NCBI RefSeq assembly: GCF_007830495.1 | Contig: NZ_VLKW01000006.1 | Location: 354,842-418,841 of the forward strand | DNA: 64,000 nt | From: Pseudoduganella flava | Lineage (GTDB): Bacteria > Pseudomonadota > Gammaproteobacteria > Burkholderiales > Burkholderiaceae_D | Direction: 5' to 3' | In this document: positions 54,599-63,069 of the stretch, in pieces | How the letters are laid out: each line of letters begins with the position of its first letter | Numbering within the stretch: the first letter of the stretch is position 1 | The notes under the pieces: generated by a model | Told to the model about the DNA's origin: nothing | What the model saw: only the letters and a program-made list of their open reading frames with translations | Databases searched by the model: none | Translations under genes and position numbers: made by a program

Positions 54599-54614
54599 GC
54601 ACCGAAAGAAACAG

Positions 54615-55271
54615 ATGAACCGTTCGCCTCTCATTCACACCCTCGTCACCCTGGCCGCCGTGGTCGCGCTGACCGCGTCGACGGCCTATTGGGGGCTGCA
54701 GTTGTTCAAGCCGCAGCAAAGGCCGATCGCCGCCGTACCGCTGCAGGAAGCCCCGCCCGCGCCGGTGGATGCGGCATTGGGGCTGTTCGGCGGCCAGGCG
54801 GCCGTCGCCACGGCCAGCACCTACCAGCTGCGCGGCGTCGTCGCCGCGCGCGACGGCCGCGGCAGCGTGGCGATCATCTCGGCCAACAACGAGCCGCCGA
54901 AGGCTTACCCGGTCGGTAAGGAGATCGCACCGGGCGTGACGGTGCAGGACGTGCAGCCGCGCTATGTCGTGCTGCTCGACGGCGGTGTGCAGAAGCGGCT
55001 GGAATTGCTGGCGGACGACGGCGTGTCGTCGACGACGGCGGCACCGCTGGCCCCCGTGAACCGGGCCGCGCCGCCGCCACCGATGCCGTCGCCTTCGCCC
55101 ACGCCGACGCCGGCACCCGTCACTCAGCCGCCACCTGCCGCGCCGGCACCGGCCACGACGCCATCCGCGACCCCGATGGTCACACCGCCGCCGGGCACGC
55201 CGGTCGGCCCGCCGGGCCAGACCGCGCCGGTCCAGACGGCGCCGGCGCAGCGGCCCGTGACGTCAGGTTAA
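54615..55271 (+). CDS. gspC: GspC inner-membrane protein, PDZ-less
   Basis: 218 residues. One membrane helix (TLVTLAAVVALTASTAYW), the HR domain (about 60-140; YQLRGVVAARDGRGSVAIIS and KRLELL) that contacts the secretin GspD, then a Pro/Ala/Thr-rich tail. The C-terminal PDZ domain found in many GspC proteins is absent. Last gene of the operon. Its stop overlaps the convergent PEP-CTERM gene by 9 bases. Confidence 0.9.
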   Translation: MNRSPLIHTLVTLAAVVALTASTAYWGLQLFKPQQRPIAAVPLQEAPPAPVDAALGLFGGQAAVATASTYQLRGVVAARDGRGSVAIISANNEPPKAYPVGKEIAPGVTVQDVQPRYVVLLDGGVQKRLELLADDGVSSTTAAPLAPVNRAAPPPPMPSPSPTPTPAPVTQPPPAAPAPATTPSATPMVTPPPGTPVGPPGQTAPVQTAPAQRPVTSG

Positions 55272-55973
55272 GGAAGCACCGGCACGCCGGCGCAGCAGGT
55301 GGCCGCCTGTCAGCACGCCCAGGCCACCCAGCAGCAGGGCCCACGCGCCGGGCTCCGGTACCGGCAGCGCGACGGCCGGGCCGCCGTTCACCGACAGCGT
55401 CAGCAGCGTTCCCCTGATGTTGTAGTACACCTGATCGGGACCGATTACCTGGTACTCGAACCTGCCCGTGTGCCCGAAGGGGAAGTTGCCGACGTCGGTC
55501 ACCGCCGTACCGGCCAGATGCGACGCGGTCGGGTCGATGAATTGCACGGCGAGCCATTCGGCGCTGTTGCGCCAGGACTCGAAAGTCACCGTATCCGGCG
55601 ACAGCGTGGCATCGTAGCTGTTCCATAGCACGACCGAATGGCGATCGGTCGCCGCATGGGAGATCGTGCCGATGTTGAACTGCTGGGTCGGCGCGGTGCC
55701 GATCGTGTAGGTTTCCGTCAGTGCGTAGCCCCAGTTCGCGTAGCCGATTCCATGGGCGTTCCAGCCATCCGTATAGCCGAATACGCCGGTTCCCACGTCG
55801 CCGACACTGAGGCTGCCCTCCGGCAGTGTCACGGAAGCGGGCGTCGCGTTCTCGACGCCGTTCCAGACGTTGATGTGCGTGATCTGCATCGTGTATTCGT
55901 AGCGGTAGTCCGCCGCGTGGGCGAGCGACATCGTCAACGCGGCGAGTGCCGCGGCGCATGACAGGTGCTTCAT
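55263..55973 (-). CDS. PEP-CTERM sorting domain protein
   Basis: 236 residues: signal peptide (cleaved near LAHAAD), a beta-rich extracellular domain, and the C-terminal PEP-CTERM signal: VPEPGAW, a hydrophobic stretch and a final Arg cluster (RRRAG). Exosortase recognises this signal and anchors or releases the protein at the surface; no exosortase gene is in the window. The start at 55973 has the GGAG ribosome-binding site. Function of the main domain is unknown. Confidence 0.85.
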   Translation of the reverse strand: MKHLSCAAALAALTMSLAHAADYRYEYTMQITHINVWNGVENATPASVTLPEGSLSVGDVGTGVFGYTDGWNAHGIGYANWGYALTETYTIGTAPTQQFNIGTISHAATDRHSVVLWNSYDATLSPDTVTFESWRNSAEWLAVQFIDPTASHLAGTAVTDVGNFPFGHTGRFEYQVIGPDQVYYNIRGTLLTLSVNGGPAVALPVPEPGAWALLLGGLGVLTGGHLLRRRAGASLT

Positions 55974-56046
55974 CCGGTTCTCCAGGTTGACAAGACCGGA
56001 CGAGTGAAACATCAAGTTATTGTTAAGTCAACGGAACGGTGCGGCT

Positions 56047-56075
56047 TGCAAACTGCACGTTGTTGCACTTTTGCA
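56047..56075. repeat. four closely spaced TGCA motifs
   Basis: TGCA occurs at 56047, 56054, 56064 and 56072, arranged as an imperfect inverted repeat in the gap between the 67-residue gene and the PEP-CTERM gene. It could be a protein-binding site upstream of the PEP-CTERM gene or an RNA hairpin at the end of the hslVU transcript. Confidence 0.35.
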
Positions 56076-56103
56076 GGAATGACGAGCGAGGAAAGGGAAG
56101 GCG

Positions 56104-56307
56104 TCACTCGTCCGGATCGGGCTTGAGCTTCGCCTTTGCAATGGCCAGCTTGGCGGCCTGGCGTTCGGCCGATTTGCTGCGTTCGTGCGGGCCCGCCGCG
56201 CGCGCCTTCGCCAGCGCCGCAAACGGATTGCGGGGCTTGCTGAACGATTGCGACGGCTCCACGCGAATGCGCATCTTCTGCCGGGTTGCCAGGGCCTTGT
56301 TCGCCAT
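56104..56307 (-). CDS. 67-residue basic protein downstream of hslU
   Basis: 67 residues, strongly basic, alanine/lysine-rich, no membrane segment. The first 35 residues (MANKALATRQKMRIRVEPSQ and FSKPRNPFAALAKARAAG) carry the most specific sequence. It lies 9 bases after hslU on the same strand with an AAGG ribosome-binding site, so it is probably co-transcribed with the protease. No family is recognised; an RNA- or nucleic-acid-binding role would be a guess. Confidence 0.6.
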   Translation of the reverse strand: MANKALATRQKMRIRVEPSQSFSKPRNPFAALAKARAAGPHERSKSAERQAAKLAIAKAKLKPDPDE

Positions 56308-56316
56308 GATGCCTTG

Positions 56317-57654
56317 TTACAGGACGTACCTGGACAGGTCTTCGTTGACGGACAGCGCTTCCAGCCGCTGGTTCACGTACTCCGCGTCGATGACGATGCG
56401 CTTGTCGGTCGTCTCGGACGCCGTGAACGAAATCTCCTCGAGCAGCTTTTCCATCACCGTGTACAGCCGCCGCGCGCCGATGTTCTCGGTGCGCTCGTTG
56501 ACCTGGTACGAGATCTCGGCCAGCCGCGTGATGCCGTCCTGGGCGAATTCCAGTTCCACGCCTTCCGTCGCCAGCAGCGCCTGGTACTGGCGCGTCAGGC
56601 ATGCATCGGTGCTCGTCAGGATACGCTCGAAGTCCGCGATCGACAGCGATTCCAGTTCGACGCGGATCGGGAAGCGGCCCTGCAGCTCCGGGATCAGGTC
56701 CGACGGTTTGGCGAGGTGGAACGCGCCGGAAGCGATGAACAGGATGTGGTCCGTCTTGATCATGCCGTACTTCGTGTTCACCGTCGTGCCTTCGACGAGC
56801 GGCAGCAGGTCGCGCTGCACGCCGGCGCGCGACACGTCGGCGCCGCCCACTTCGGAGCGCGACGCGATCTTGTCCACTTCATCGAGGAACACGATGCCGT
56901 TCTGCTCCACATTGTGGATGGCCTTCTGCTTCATCTCGTCCTCGTTGACGAGCTTGGCGGCTTCCTCGTCGAGGAGCAGCTTCATCGCCTCGCGCACCTT
57001 GATCTTGCGGGCCTTCTTGCGGCCGCCGCCGACGCCGGCGAACATCGATTTGATCTGCTCCGTCATCTCTTCCATGCCGGGCGGCGCCATGATTTCCATC
57101 TGCGGGCCCGGATCGGACAGTTCGATCTCGATTTCCTTGTCGTCCAGTTCGCCCTGGCGCAGGCGCTTGCGGAACGTCTGGCGGGTGGTGTCCTTCTCGC
57201 CGGACGGCTCCTGCGTCACGTCGCGGAAGCCGAAGTCGCGCGGCGGTGGCAGCAGGATGTCGAGCACGCGGTCTTCCGCCGCATCCTCGGCACGCGCGCG
57301 CACCTTCGCCATCTCGGCCTGGCGGGTCTGCTTGACGCCGATGTCGATCAGGTCGCGGATGATCGTGTCGACGTCGCGGCCCACGTAGCCGACCTCGGTG
57401 AACTTCGTCGCCTCGATCTTGATGAAAGGCGCGTCGGCCAGCTTCGCCAGGCGGCGCGCGATTTCCGTCTTGCCGACGCCCGTCGGGCCGATCATCAGGA
57501 TGTTCTTCGGGGTGATCTCATGGCGCAGCGGTTCCTCGACCTGCTGGCGGCGCCAGCGGTTGCGCAGCGCGATGGCGACGGCCTTTTTCGCTTTCGCCTG
57601 GCCGACCACGTGCTTGTCGAGTTCCCCGACGATTTCCTGTGGTGTCATGTTCAT
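56317..57654 (-). CDS. hslU: HslU (ClpY) ATPase of the HslVU protease
   Basis: 445 residues, normal length. Walker A GPTGVGKT (56-63), Walker B IVFLDEVDKIA, arginine finger region near RFPIRVEL and the C-terminal tail that inserts into HslV. It unfolds substrates and feeds HslV. It follows hslV by 10 bases. Confidence 0.97.
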   Translation of the reverse strand: MNMTPQEIVGELDKHVVGQAKAKKAVAIALRNRWRRQQVEEPLRHEITPKNILMIGPTGVGKTEIARRLAKLADAPFIKIEATKFTEVGYVGRDVDTIIRDLIDIGVKQTRQAEMAKVRARAEDAAEDRVLDILLPPPRDFGFRDVTQEPSGEKDTTRQTFRKRLRQGELDDKEIEIELSDPGPQMEIMAPPGMEEMTEQIKSMFAGVGGGRKKARKIKVREAMKLLLDEEAAKLVNEDEMKQKAIHNVEQNGIVFLDEVDKIASRSEVGGADVSRAGVQRDLLPLVEGTTVNTKYGMIKTDHILFIASGAFHLAKPSDLIPELQGRFPIRVELESLSIADFERILTSTDACLTRQYQALLATEGVELEFAQDGITRLAEISYQVNERTENIGARRLYTVMEKLLEEISFTASETTDKRIVIDAEYVNQRLEALSVNEDLSRYVL

Positions 57655-57664
57655 GTGCGTAACC

Positions 57665-58201
57665 TTAGTCCAGGGTTTCGATGATGTGCGACAGGTTCGT
57701 GTAGATGCACAGTTCGCCCGCGATCGTCAGCGATTTCTTGACGATCTCCGCGGGGGAGAGCTCGGTGTTCTCGAACAGTGCCTTGGCGGCCGACTGCGCG
57801 TAGACGCCGCCGGAGCCGATCGCGCCGATGCCGTCTTCCGGTTCCAGCACGTCGCCGTTGCCCGTGATGATCAGGGTCGATTCCGCGTCGGCGACGAGCA
57901 ACATCGCCTCGAGCCGGCGCAGCACGCGGTCGGTACGCCAGTCCTTGGCCATCTCGACCGATGCGCGCAGCAGGTTGCCCTGGTGTTTTTCCAGTTTCGC
58001 CTCGAAGCGGTCCAGCAGCGTGAACGCATCCGCCGTGCCGCCGGCGAAGCCGCACAGCACCTTGCCTTGATACAGTTTGCGCACCTTGCGGGCCGTGCCC
58101 TTCATGACGATATTGCCGAGCGTGACCTGGCCGTCGCCACCCAGCGCGACTTGCTTGCCGCGCCGTACGGAGAGGATCGTGGTGCCGTGAAATTGTTCCA
58201 T
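57665..58201 (-). CDS. hslV: HslV (ClpQ) peptidase
   Basis: 178 residues. A short propeptide (MEQFHG) precedes the catalytic threonine in TTILSVRRG, the mature N-terminus after processing. GDGQVTLG and SGGVYAQSAAKAL are family landmarks. It forms the double-ring threonine protease with HslU. Confidence 0.97.
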   Translation of the reverse strand: MEQFHGTTILSVRRGKQVALGGDGQVTLGNIVMKGTARKVRKLYQGKVLCGFAGGTADAFTLLDRFEAKLEKHQGNLLRASVEMAKDWRTDRVLRRLEAMLLVADAESTLIITGNGDVLEPEDGIGAIGSGGVYAQSAAKALFENTELSPAEIVKKSLTIAGELCIYTNLSHIIETLD

Positions 58202-58274
58202 GTTTGCCTCAAATGATGACGCCAGCCGCGAAAATGGGGCCCGATCAAGAAATTGCAAGACGGATAAACTCGCC

Positions 58275-59585
58275 TCAGTACCGATGCGGAAACAGCCGCG
58301 CCACGGCGCCGAAGTCCAGCAGCCGCAGCAGGGCAGCCGTCAGGTGATTCAGCTCGCGAAACTCGATGCGCCGGCCGTCCGCCGCCAGTTCCGTCAACAA
58401 CGCCAGCAACTGCCCGGCCGCGCCGTAGTCCATGCGCGCCAGCCGCGAACAATCCAGTACCAACGCCGGACTAGCGTCGGCATACGCACGGATGCCGGCC
58501 AGGACGTCTCCCGCGTCGCCCGTCATCTGCCGTGGCAGCAGGTATCGATCCGCGGCCGGGGCGGCCAGCTGGCGCGGCGTGCTGGCCACCTTGCCGGGCG
58601 GTGTGAACGGCGGCGGCGAGACCTCGAACGTCACGCAGTAGTCCATGCTGGCTTCCTCGAACTCCTTCTCGCGGTTCAGCAGCCGCAGCAGCTCCAGCAG
58701 CAGCAGCCAGGGCGCCTCGCCCTCGTCGCGCCGGCCCACGTCGACAATGCCCTTCACCTGGGCCAGCAATTCGCCGGCGCCCACCAGCATCAGCTCGCGG
58801 CCCCGCTGCACGATCCGCAGCGCATCGACGAGCAGCGCACACCCTTCCGGTTCGACTGCCGTGACGCGGGAAAAATCCAGCCGCAGCACGGCCGCCCCTT
58901 GCGCGATGTCACCGAAGCGCGCGATTTGCGGCGCGGCGGACGCATCGAGCACGCCGGCCAGCGTCGCCGTCGGCGTCACGCCGGTGTAAGCGCCTGCTTC
59001 TTCCGCCAGCGCGCCGTTCCACGAGGGGGGCGACGTCTCGAACGTGCTGGCATAGTCGATCGACAGGCTGTCGAACGCTTCGGCGCGGTTGGTCAGCTGA
59101 TACAGGTCGAACAGCATCCACCAGATCGTGCGGTCGCCGCGCGGCTGAGACGCGATCGCCCCGGCCAGCAGCGCACAGGCATCGTCGACGCGGCCGTCCG
59201 CGTACAGGATCGCCGCTTCCTCGACGGCGGGCGCGCGCTCGGCGGCTGCGGCTTCCGCCGGCGTCTCGTCGTCGCCCTGCAGTTCGGTAACGGCCTCGTC
59301 CAGCAGGGGCAATGTCGCGCCGTCATCCGGCGCAGGGTGGGCCGGGCGGGGGCGGGGCGGACGGCGAAATGCCGGTTCGGGGTCGGCAAAGATGTCGGCG
59401 GCCATCGCGGCTTCGATCGCGTCGATCTTCAGCACGGTGGCGCGGGCGATGTCGCGCTGCAGGTCCAGCTGCGACTGGTCGGGCTGGCGCAGCAGTTCGC
59501 TGTCGGCGGCCAGGCGGGCGTACGCCTCGTCTTCGTCGACGATGTCGTCCAGCTTGCCTTTGCGGAAGAGGGAGAAGAGTCCCAT
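58275..59585 (-). CDS. tandem STAS-domain protein with duplicated SPP motif
   Basis: 436 residues, soluble. The N-terminal 120 residues are acidic and low-complexity. A helical segment follows (125-175), ending in DYASTFETSPPSW (177-189). A STAS-like domain comes next (about 205-285), then a second helical segment ending in DYCVTFEVSPPPF (315-327), and a second STAS-like domain (about 345-436). The two halves look like an internal duplication. STAS domains act in anti-sigma-antagonist and lipid-transport systems, but the usual phosphorylated serine is not obvious. Start at 59585 (MGLFSLFRKGK) is the conserved-looking one. Function unknown. Confidence 0.75.
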   Translation of the reverse strand: MGLFSLFRKGKLDDIVDEDEAYARLAADSELLRQPDQSQLDLQRDIARATVLKIDAIEAAMAADIFADPEPAFRRPPRPRPAHPAPDDGATLPLLDEAVTELQGDDETPAEAAAAERAPAVEEAAILYADGRVDDACALLAGAIASQPRGDRTIWWMLFDLYQLTNRAEAFDSLSIDYASTFETSPPSWNGALAEEAGAYTGVTPTATLAGVLDASAAPQIARFGDIAQGAAVLRLDFSRVTAVEPEGCALLVDALRIVQRGRELMLVGAGELLAQVKGIVDVGRRDEGEAPWLLLLELLRLLNREKEFEEASMDYCVTFEVSPPPFTPPGKVASTPRQLAAPAADRYLLPRQMTGDAGDVLAGIRAYADASPALVLDCSRLARMDYGAAGQLLALLTELAADGRRIEFRELNHLTAALLRLLDFGAVARLFPHRY

Positions 59586-59640
59586 CGCATTAGTGTAGCC
59601 CAAGGGCAAGGGCGAACTCGGCACTGTAGGATCCTGAAAC

Positions 59641-59668
59641 AAAAAAAGCATGCCGGAGCATGCTTTCT
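59641..59668 (-). terminator. intrinsic terminator of dksA
   Basis: On the minus strand: AAGCATGC, loop TCCG, GCATGCTT, then a run of seven T. It lies about 30 bases after the dksA stop. Confidence 0.92.
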
Positions 59669-59699
59669 TTGCAGGGGAAGCTTCGGAGAAGCGGCAGGA

Positions 59700-60149
59700 T
59701 CAGTCGCCGTACAGCTTCTGCTTCAGTTCCCGGCGTTGCTGCGCTTCCAGCGACAGCGTGGCCGTCGGGCGGGCGATCAGGCGGGGAATGCCGATCGGCT
59801 CGCCGGTTTCCTCGCACCAGCCGTATTCGCCGTTCTCGATGGCGACGAGCGATTGCTGCACTTTCTTCAGCAGTTTGCGCTCACGGTCGCGGGTGCGCAG
59901 TTCCAGCGCGTGCTCTTCCTCGATGGTTGCGCGGTCGGCCGGGTCGGGCACGAGCACGGTTTCACGCAGGTGCTCGGTGGTTTCGCCGGCATTTTTCAGC
60001 AGTTCCTTTTCGAGGGCCTGCAGGCGCGCCTTGAAGAAGGCCTGCTGCGCCGGGTTCATGTAGTCCTTGTCGCTCATCGCGAGGATTTCCTGTTCGGTGA
60101 GCAAGGGAGCTTCTGCAGCCGCGGGGGTCGATTTATTTGTTTTCGTCAT
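59700..60149 (-). CDS. dksA: DksA RNA polymerase-binding factor, Cys-poor form
   Basis: 149 residues. Coiled-coil tip motif with Asp69 and Asp72 (PDPADRAT) that enters the polymerase secondary channel. In the zinc-finger region only one of the four cysteines remains (Cys112); the other three positions read Thr115, Ser133 and Ala136. The protein is thus probably independent of zinc, as in DksA2-type proteins. It mediates ppGpp-dependent control of transcription. It is downstream of a COG0523 GTPase on the same strand. Confidence 0.93.
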   Translation of the reverse strand: MTKTNKSTPAAAEAPLLTEQEILAMSDKDYMNPAQQAFFKARLQALEKELLKNAGETTEHLRETVLVPDPADRATIEEEHALELRTRDRERKLLKKVQQSLVAIENGEYGWCEETGEPIGIPRLIARPTATLSLEAQQRRELKQKLYGD

Positions 60150-60207
60150 GACTTCGCTTACCTTCGATACGACAGAGTTTTCAAATTCCAGCCGGTAGGC
60201 CTCGGGG

Positions 60208-60220
60208 GCCAGGACCTGGC
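60208..60220. repeat. 13-base inverted repeat before dksA
   Basis: GCCAGG-A-CCTGGC, perfect around a central A, about 60 bases upstream of the dksA start in the leader. It may be an RNA hairpin or an operator; nothing else supports a role. Confidence 0.3.
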
Positions 60221-60245
60221 TCGGCCCCACAAAAACCGGGTTAGT

Positions 60246-61295
60246 TTATACCAAACATTGTTCCAAACCGCGAATAAAGATGTCTTTAGGTAGATTTTTG
60301 CCAATAAACACCATTTTGCTGCCGCGGACGTCGTTTTCTCCCCATTTGGCGCCGAGGTCGCTTCCCATCAACTGGTGCACGCCCTGGAACACGACCTTGC
60401 GGTCGGCGCCCTGCATCCACAATACGCCTTTGTAGCGCAACATGCGAGGCCCGTACACATTGACGAGCCCGCCAAGGAATTCGTCCAGCTTGGCCGGGTC
60501 GAACGGCCGGTCGCTCTTGAACGCGAACGCGGCGATCTCGTCCGTATGATGCGCATGCCGGTGGCTCGGGTGGTCGCAGTGTGCGCCATGCTCGTGGTCG
60601 TGATCATGGGCGTGGTGGTGTTCGTGATCGTGCTCCTCGGCGGCGAGGAAGTCCGGATCGATCTCCAGCTTCTCGTTCAGGTTGAACCCTTTCAGGTCCA
60701 GCACTTCCGTGATCGGCGCATTGCCGTGATCGGACCGGCCGATCGGCGCGCGCGGGTTGATGCGGCGGATGCGCGCCGTCAGCGCCTCGATGGCCGCGTC
60801 GTCGACCAGGTCAGTCTTCGACAGCAGGATCCTGTCGGCGAACCCGATCTGGCGCTGCGCTTCCTCGTTGGCGTCCAGTTGCTGCATCGCGTGGCGCGCG
60901 TCGACGAGGGTGACGATCGCATCGAGCAGGTAATGGCTGCCCACTTCCTCGTCGATGAAGAACGTCTGCGCGACGGGGCCCGGATTGGCCAGGCCGGTCG
61001 TTTCGATGACGACGCGGTCGAACGCGATCTCGCCGGCGGCGCGCTTCTTCGCCAGGTCCGACAGGCCGATGATCAGGTCGCCCCGCACCGTGCAGCAGAT
61101 GCAGCCGTTGTTCATTTCGACGATCTGCTCGCGACTCTCCTGCACCAGGATCTCGTTGTCGATGTTCTCCTGGCCGAATTCGTTCTCGATCACGGCGATT
61201 TTCATGCCGTGGTTTTCCCGCAGGATACGGTTAAGCAACGTGGTTTTGCCGGCGCCCAGGAAGCCGGTCAGGATGGTGGTCGGGATCAGTGCCAT
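60246..61295 (-). CDS. COG0523 (CobW/ZigA-like) metal-chaperone GTPase
   Basis: 349 residues. Walker A GFLGAGKTT (11-19), the metal-binding motif GCICC (Cys65, Cys67, Cys68), the guanine-specificity motif SKTD, and a histidine-rich loop (222-250, 14 His) before the C-terminal domain. COG0523 proteins deliver metal, often zinc, to client enzymes. Its place next to a Cys-poor DksA suggests a zinc-limitation role. No convincing Zur box is seen upstream. Start at 61295 chosen because MALIPTTILTG is the family N-terminus. Confidence 0.9.
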   Translation of the reverse strand: MALIPTTILTGFLGAGKTTLLNRILRENHGMKIAVIENEFGQENIDNEILVQESREQIVEMNNGCICCTVRGDLIIGLSDLAKKRAAGEIAFDRVVIETTGLANPGPVAQTFFIDEEVGSHYLLDAIVTLVDARHAMQQLDANEEAQRQIGFADRILLSKTDLVDDAAIEALTARIRRINPRAPIGRSDHGNAPITEVLDLKGFNLNEKLEIDPDFLAAEEHDHEHHHAHDHDHEHGAHCDHPSHRHAHHTDEIAAFAFKSDRPFDPAKLDEFLGGLVNVYGPRMLRYKGVLWMQGADRKVVFQGVHQLMGSDLGAKWGENDVRGSKMVFIGKNLPKDIFIRGLEQCLV

Positions 61296-61371
61296 AGCAA
61301 ATGCCGGTAATAGAATCGGTCGATTATGCAGCAATTCCAATTAGGCTGTCCAATGCCAGCCTTGAGCCGGA

Positions 61372-62325
61372 TCAGCCCTTGTTGGAGCCGGATCGGGCCC
61401 GCGGATGCGCCTTGTCATACACCTCGGCCAGGTGCTGGAAATCCAGCGCCGTATAGACCTGGGTGGATGTGATGCTGGCGTGGCCCAGCATTTCCTGCAC
61501 GGCGCGCAGGTCGCCGGAAGATTGCAGCACGTGGGAAGCAAACGAGTGCCGCATCATGTGCGGGTGCACGTGCACCGGCGTGCCGGTCGCCAGCGCATGG
61601 GCTTTCAGCCGCATCTGCACGACGCGGGGCGACATGCGGGTGGCGCGCTCCGTCAGGAACAGCGCCGTGCTGCCGTCGCGCGGCGCGGGGCGCACCGTGA
61701 GCCACGTATCAATCGCCGCCAGCGCGGCCTTGCCGACGGGAACGCGGCGCATCTTGTTGCCCTTGCCCGTGACGACGACTTCGCCGTTGTCGCGCTCCAG
61801 CCAGCCTGCCGAGGCGACGCCGTCGGCCTTGACGAAGTGGACGTCCAGCCCGCACAGCTCCGACACCCGCAGGCCGCTCGAATACAGCAGTTCGAACATC
61901 GCGGTATTGCACAGCTCGGCAGGGGTGGGCGTGGCGGCGGTCCGGGCCGGCGTGGCGACGAGCTGCACGGCATGCTCGACAGACAGCGCCTTCGGCAAGC
62001 CCTTCGCGCGCTTCGGCGCACGCACGCCGTCCACCGGATTGGCGGCCAGCGCCGTGTGTTCGGCCAGCCAGCCGAAGAAGCCGCGCCAGCCGGACAGCTT
62101 GCGGGCGATCGAACGGGCCTGCAGCCCGCCCGCATGCAGTTTCGCCGTGTAGCGGCGGATGTCGGCGGGGGTGATCGCGGGCCACGGCAGCTCTCCGGAC
62201 AGCGTGGCCAGTTCCGCGATGTCGCGGCCGTACGCCGCCACAGAGCGGGGCGACAGCTTGCGCTGCGTGGCCAGGTGGCGCAGCCAGTCGGCGCTCCACT
62301 CGGCCTTGCCGCGCGCGGCGTTCAT
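61372..62325 (-). CDS. xerC: tyrosine recombinase XerC
   Basis: 317 residues. SAM-like N-terminal domain; catalytic residues Arg153 (SGLRVSE), Lys188 (TGKGNK), His256/Arg259 (HPHMMRHSF), His282 (LGHAS) and Tyr291. With XerD it resolves chromosome dimers at dif. It follows the DUF484 gene by one base, a conserved pairing. No dif-like site was noticed in the window. Confidence 0.96.
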   Translation of the reverse strand: MNAARGKAEWSADWLRHLATQRKLSPRSVAAYGRDIAELATLSGELPWPAITPADIRRYTAKLHAGGLQARSIARKLSGWRGFFGWLAEHTALAANPVDGVRAPKRAKGLPKALSVEHAVQLVATPARTAATPTPAELCNTAMFELLYSSGLRVSELCGLDVHFVKADGVASAGWLERDNGEVVVTGKGNKMRRVPVGKAALAAIDTWLTVRPAPRDGSTALFLTERATRMSPRVVQMRLKAHALATGTPVHVHPHMMRHSFASHVLQSSGDLRAVQEMLGHASITSTQVYTALDFQHLAEVYDKAHPRARSGSNKG

Positions 62326-62326
62326 G

Positions 62327-62998
62327 TCAGGCCAGCAGCGGGGCCAGCGCGACGCTGGCCGTCTCGCCGATGTGCACGAGGAAGTCCGTGGCCATCAGCG
62401 ACGTGAAGCGTTCCGGATCGGGCGAGCCCATGATCAGGAGGCCGAACGCCGGGCCCTTCGTGCCGGGCTGGCGCAGCGCCACGATAACGGCGGACTGGAT
62501 CGCGGCCGCGTCGTCGAGCCAGCGCACCGCCTCGAAATCGTTGTTGCTGCCGCAGTAGGGCGACTGCAGGCTGTTCGCGAACAGCCGCGCATCCTCGGAG
62601 ACGCCGGCGGCGAACCACTCGTCCGCATAGGCAGGGGCGACGCCGAACAGGCGCAGCGTGGCGGCCGGCACCTGGAAGCTGTCCTTCAGGCCTTCGGTGA
62701 CTGCGCGCGGCATGGCGGCCACGTCGCGCTCGCGCAGCAGCGACTGGTGCCAGCTGTGGAAGCGGTTCGCGATCGCCTGGTTTTCCTGGGCGTGGCGCTT
62801 CAGTTCCGCGAGGCGCAATTCCAGCGCCTTGTACTTTTCGCGCATCACTTCCATCTGGCGTTCCTGCAGCGACACGGCGCGGCCCGTCAGCGGGCTGGAC
62901 AGGCGGACATCGCCCAGCAGGTTGGCGTGTTCTTCAAAGAAATGGGGATGGTCTGTCAGGTACTGTGCGACAGCCGTCGAATCCAGGGTAGCGGTCAT
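62327..62998 (-). CDS. DUF484 family protein
   Basis: 223 residues: an N-terminal helical part (VAQYLTDHPHFFEEHANLL, SLQERQMEVMREKY) and a GAF-like C-terminal domain (GLLIMGSPDPERFTSLMATDFLVHIG, given as a landmark near residues 190-215). Common upstream of xerC in proteobacteria. Function unknown. Confidence 0.93.
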   Translation of the reverse strand: MTATLDSTAVAQYLTDHPHFFEEHANLLGDVRLSSPLTGRAVSLQERQMEVMREKYKALELRLAELKRHAQENQAIANRFHSWHQSLLRERDVAAMPRAVTEGLKDSFQVPAATLRLFGVAPAYADEWFAAGVSEDARLFANSLQSPYCGSNNDFEAVRWLDDAAAIQSAVIVALRQPGTKGPAFGLLIMGSPDPERFTSLMATDFLVHIGETASVALAPLLA

Positions 62999-63069
62999 TA
63001 TTGTCACTTCGAAAAAATGCAAGCAACATTCTACCCGACAGGCAATAAAAAACGCGCTGTTCGCGTAAG

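Noticed and set aside
61296..61371. Zur box upstream of the COG0523 gene
   Set aside because: No convincing A/T-rich palindrome of the Zur type could be read in the gap.
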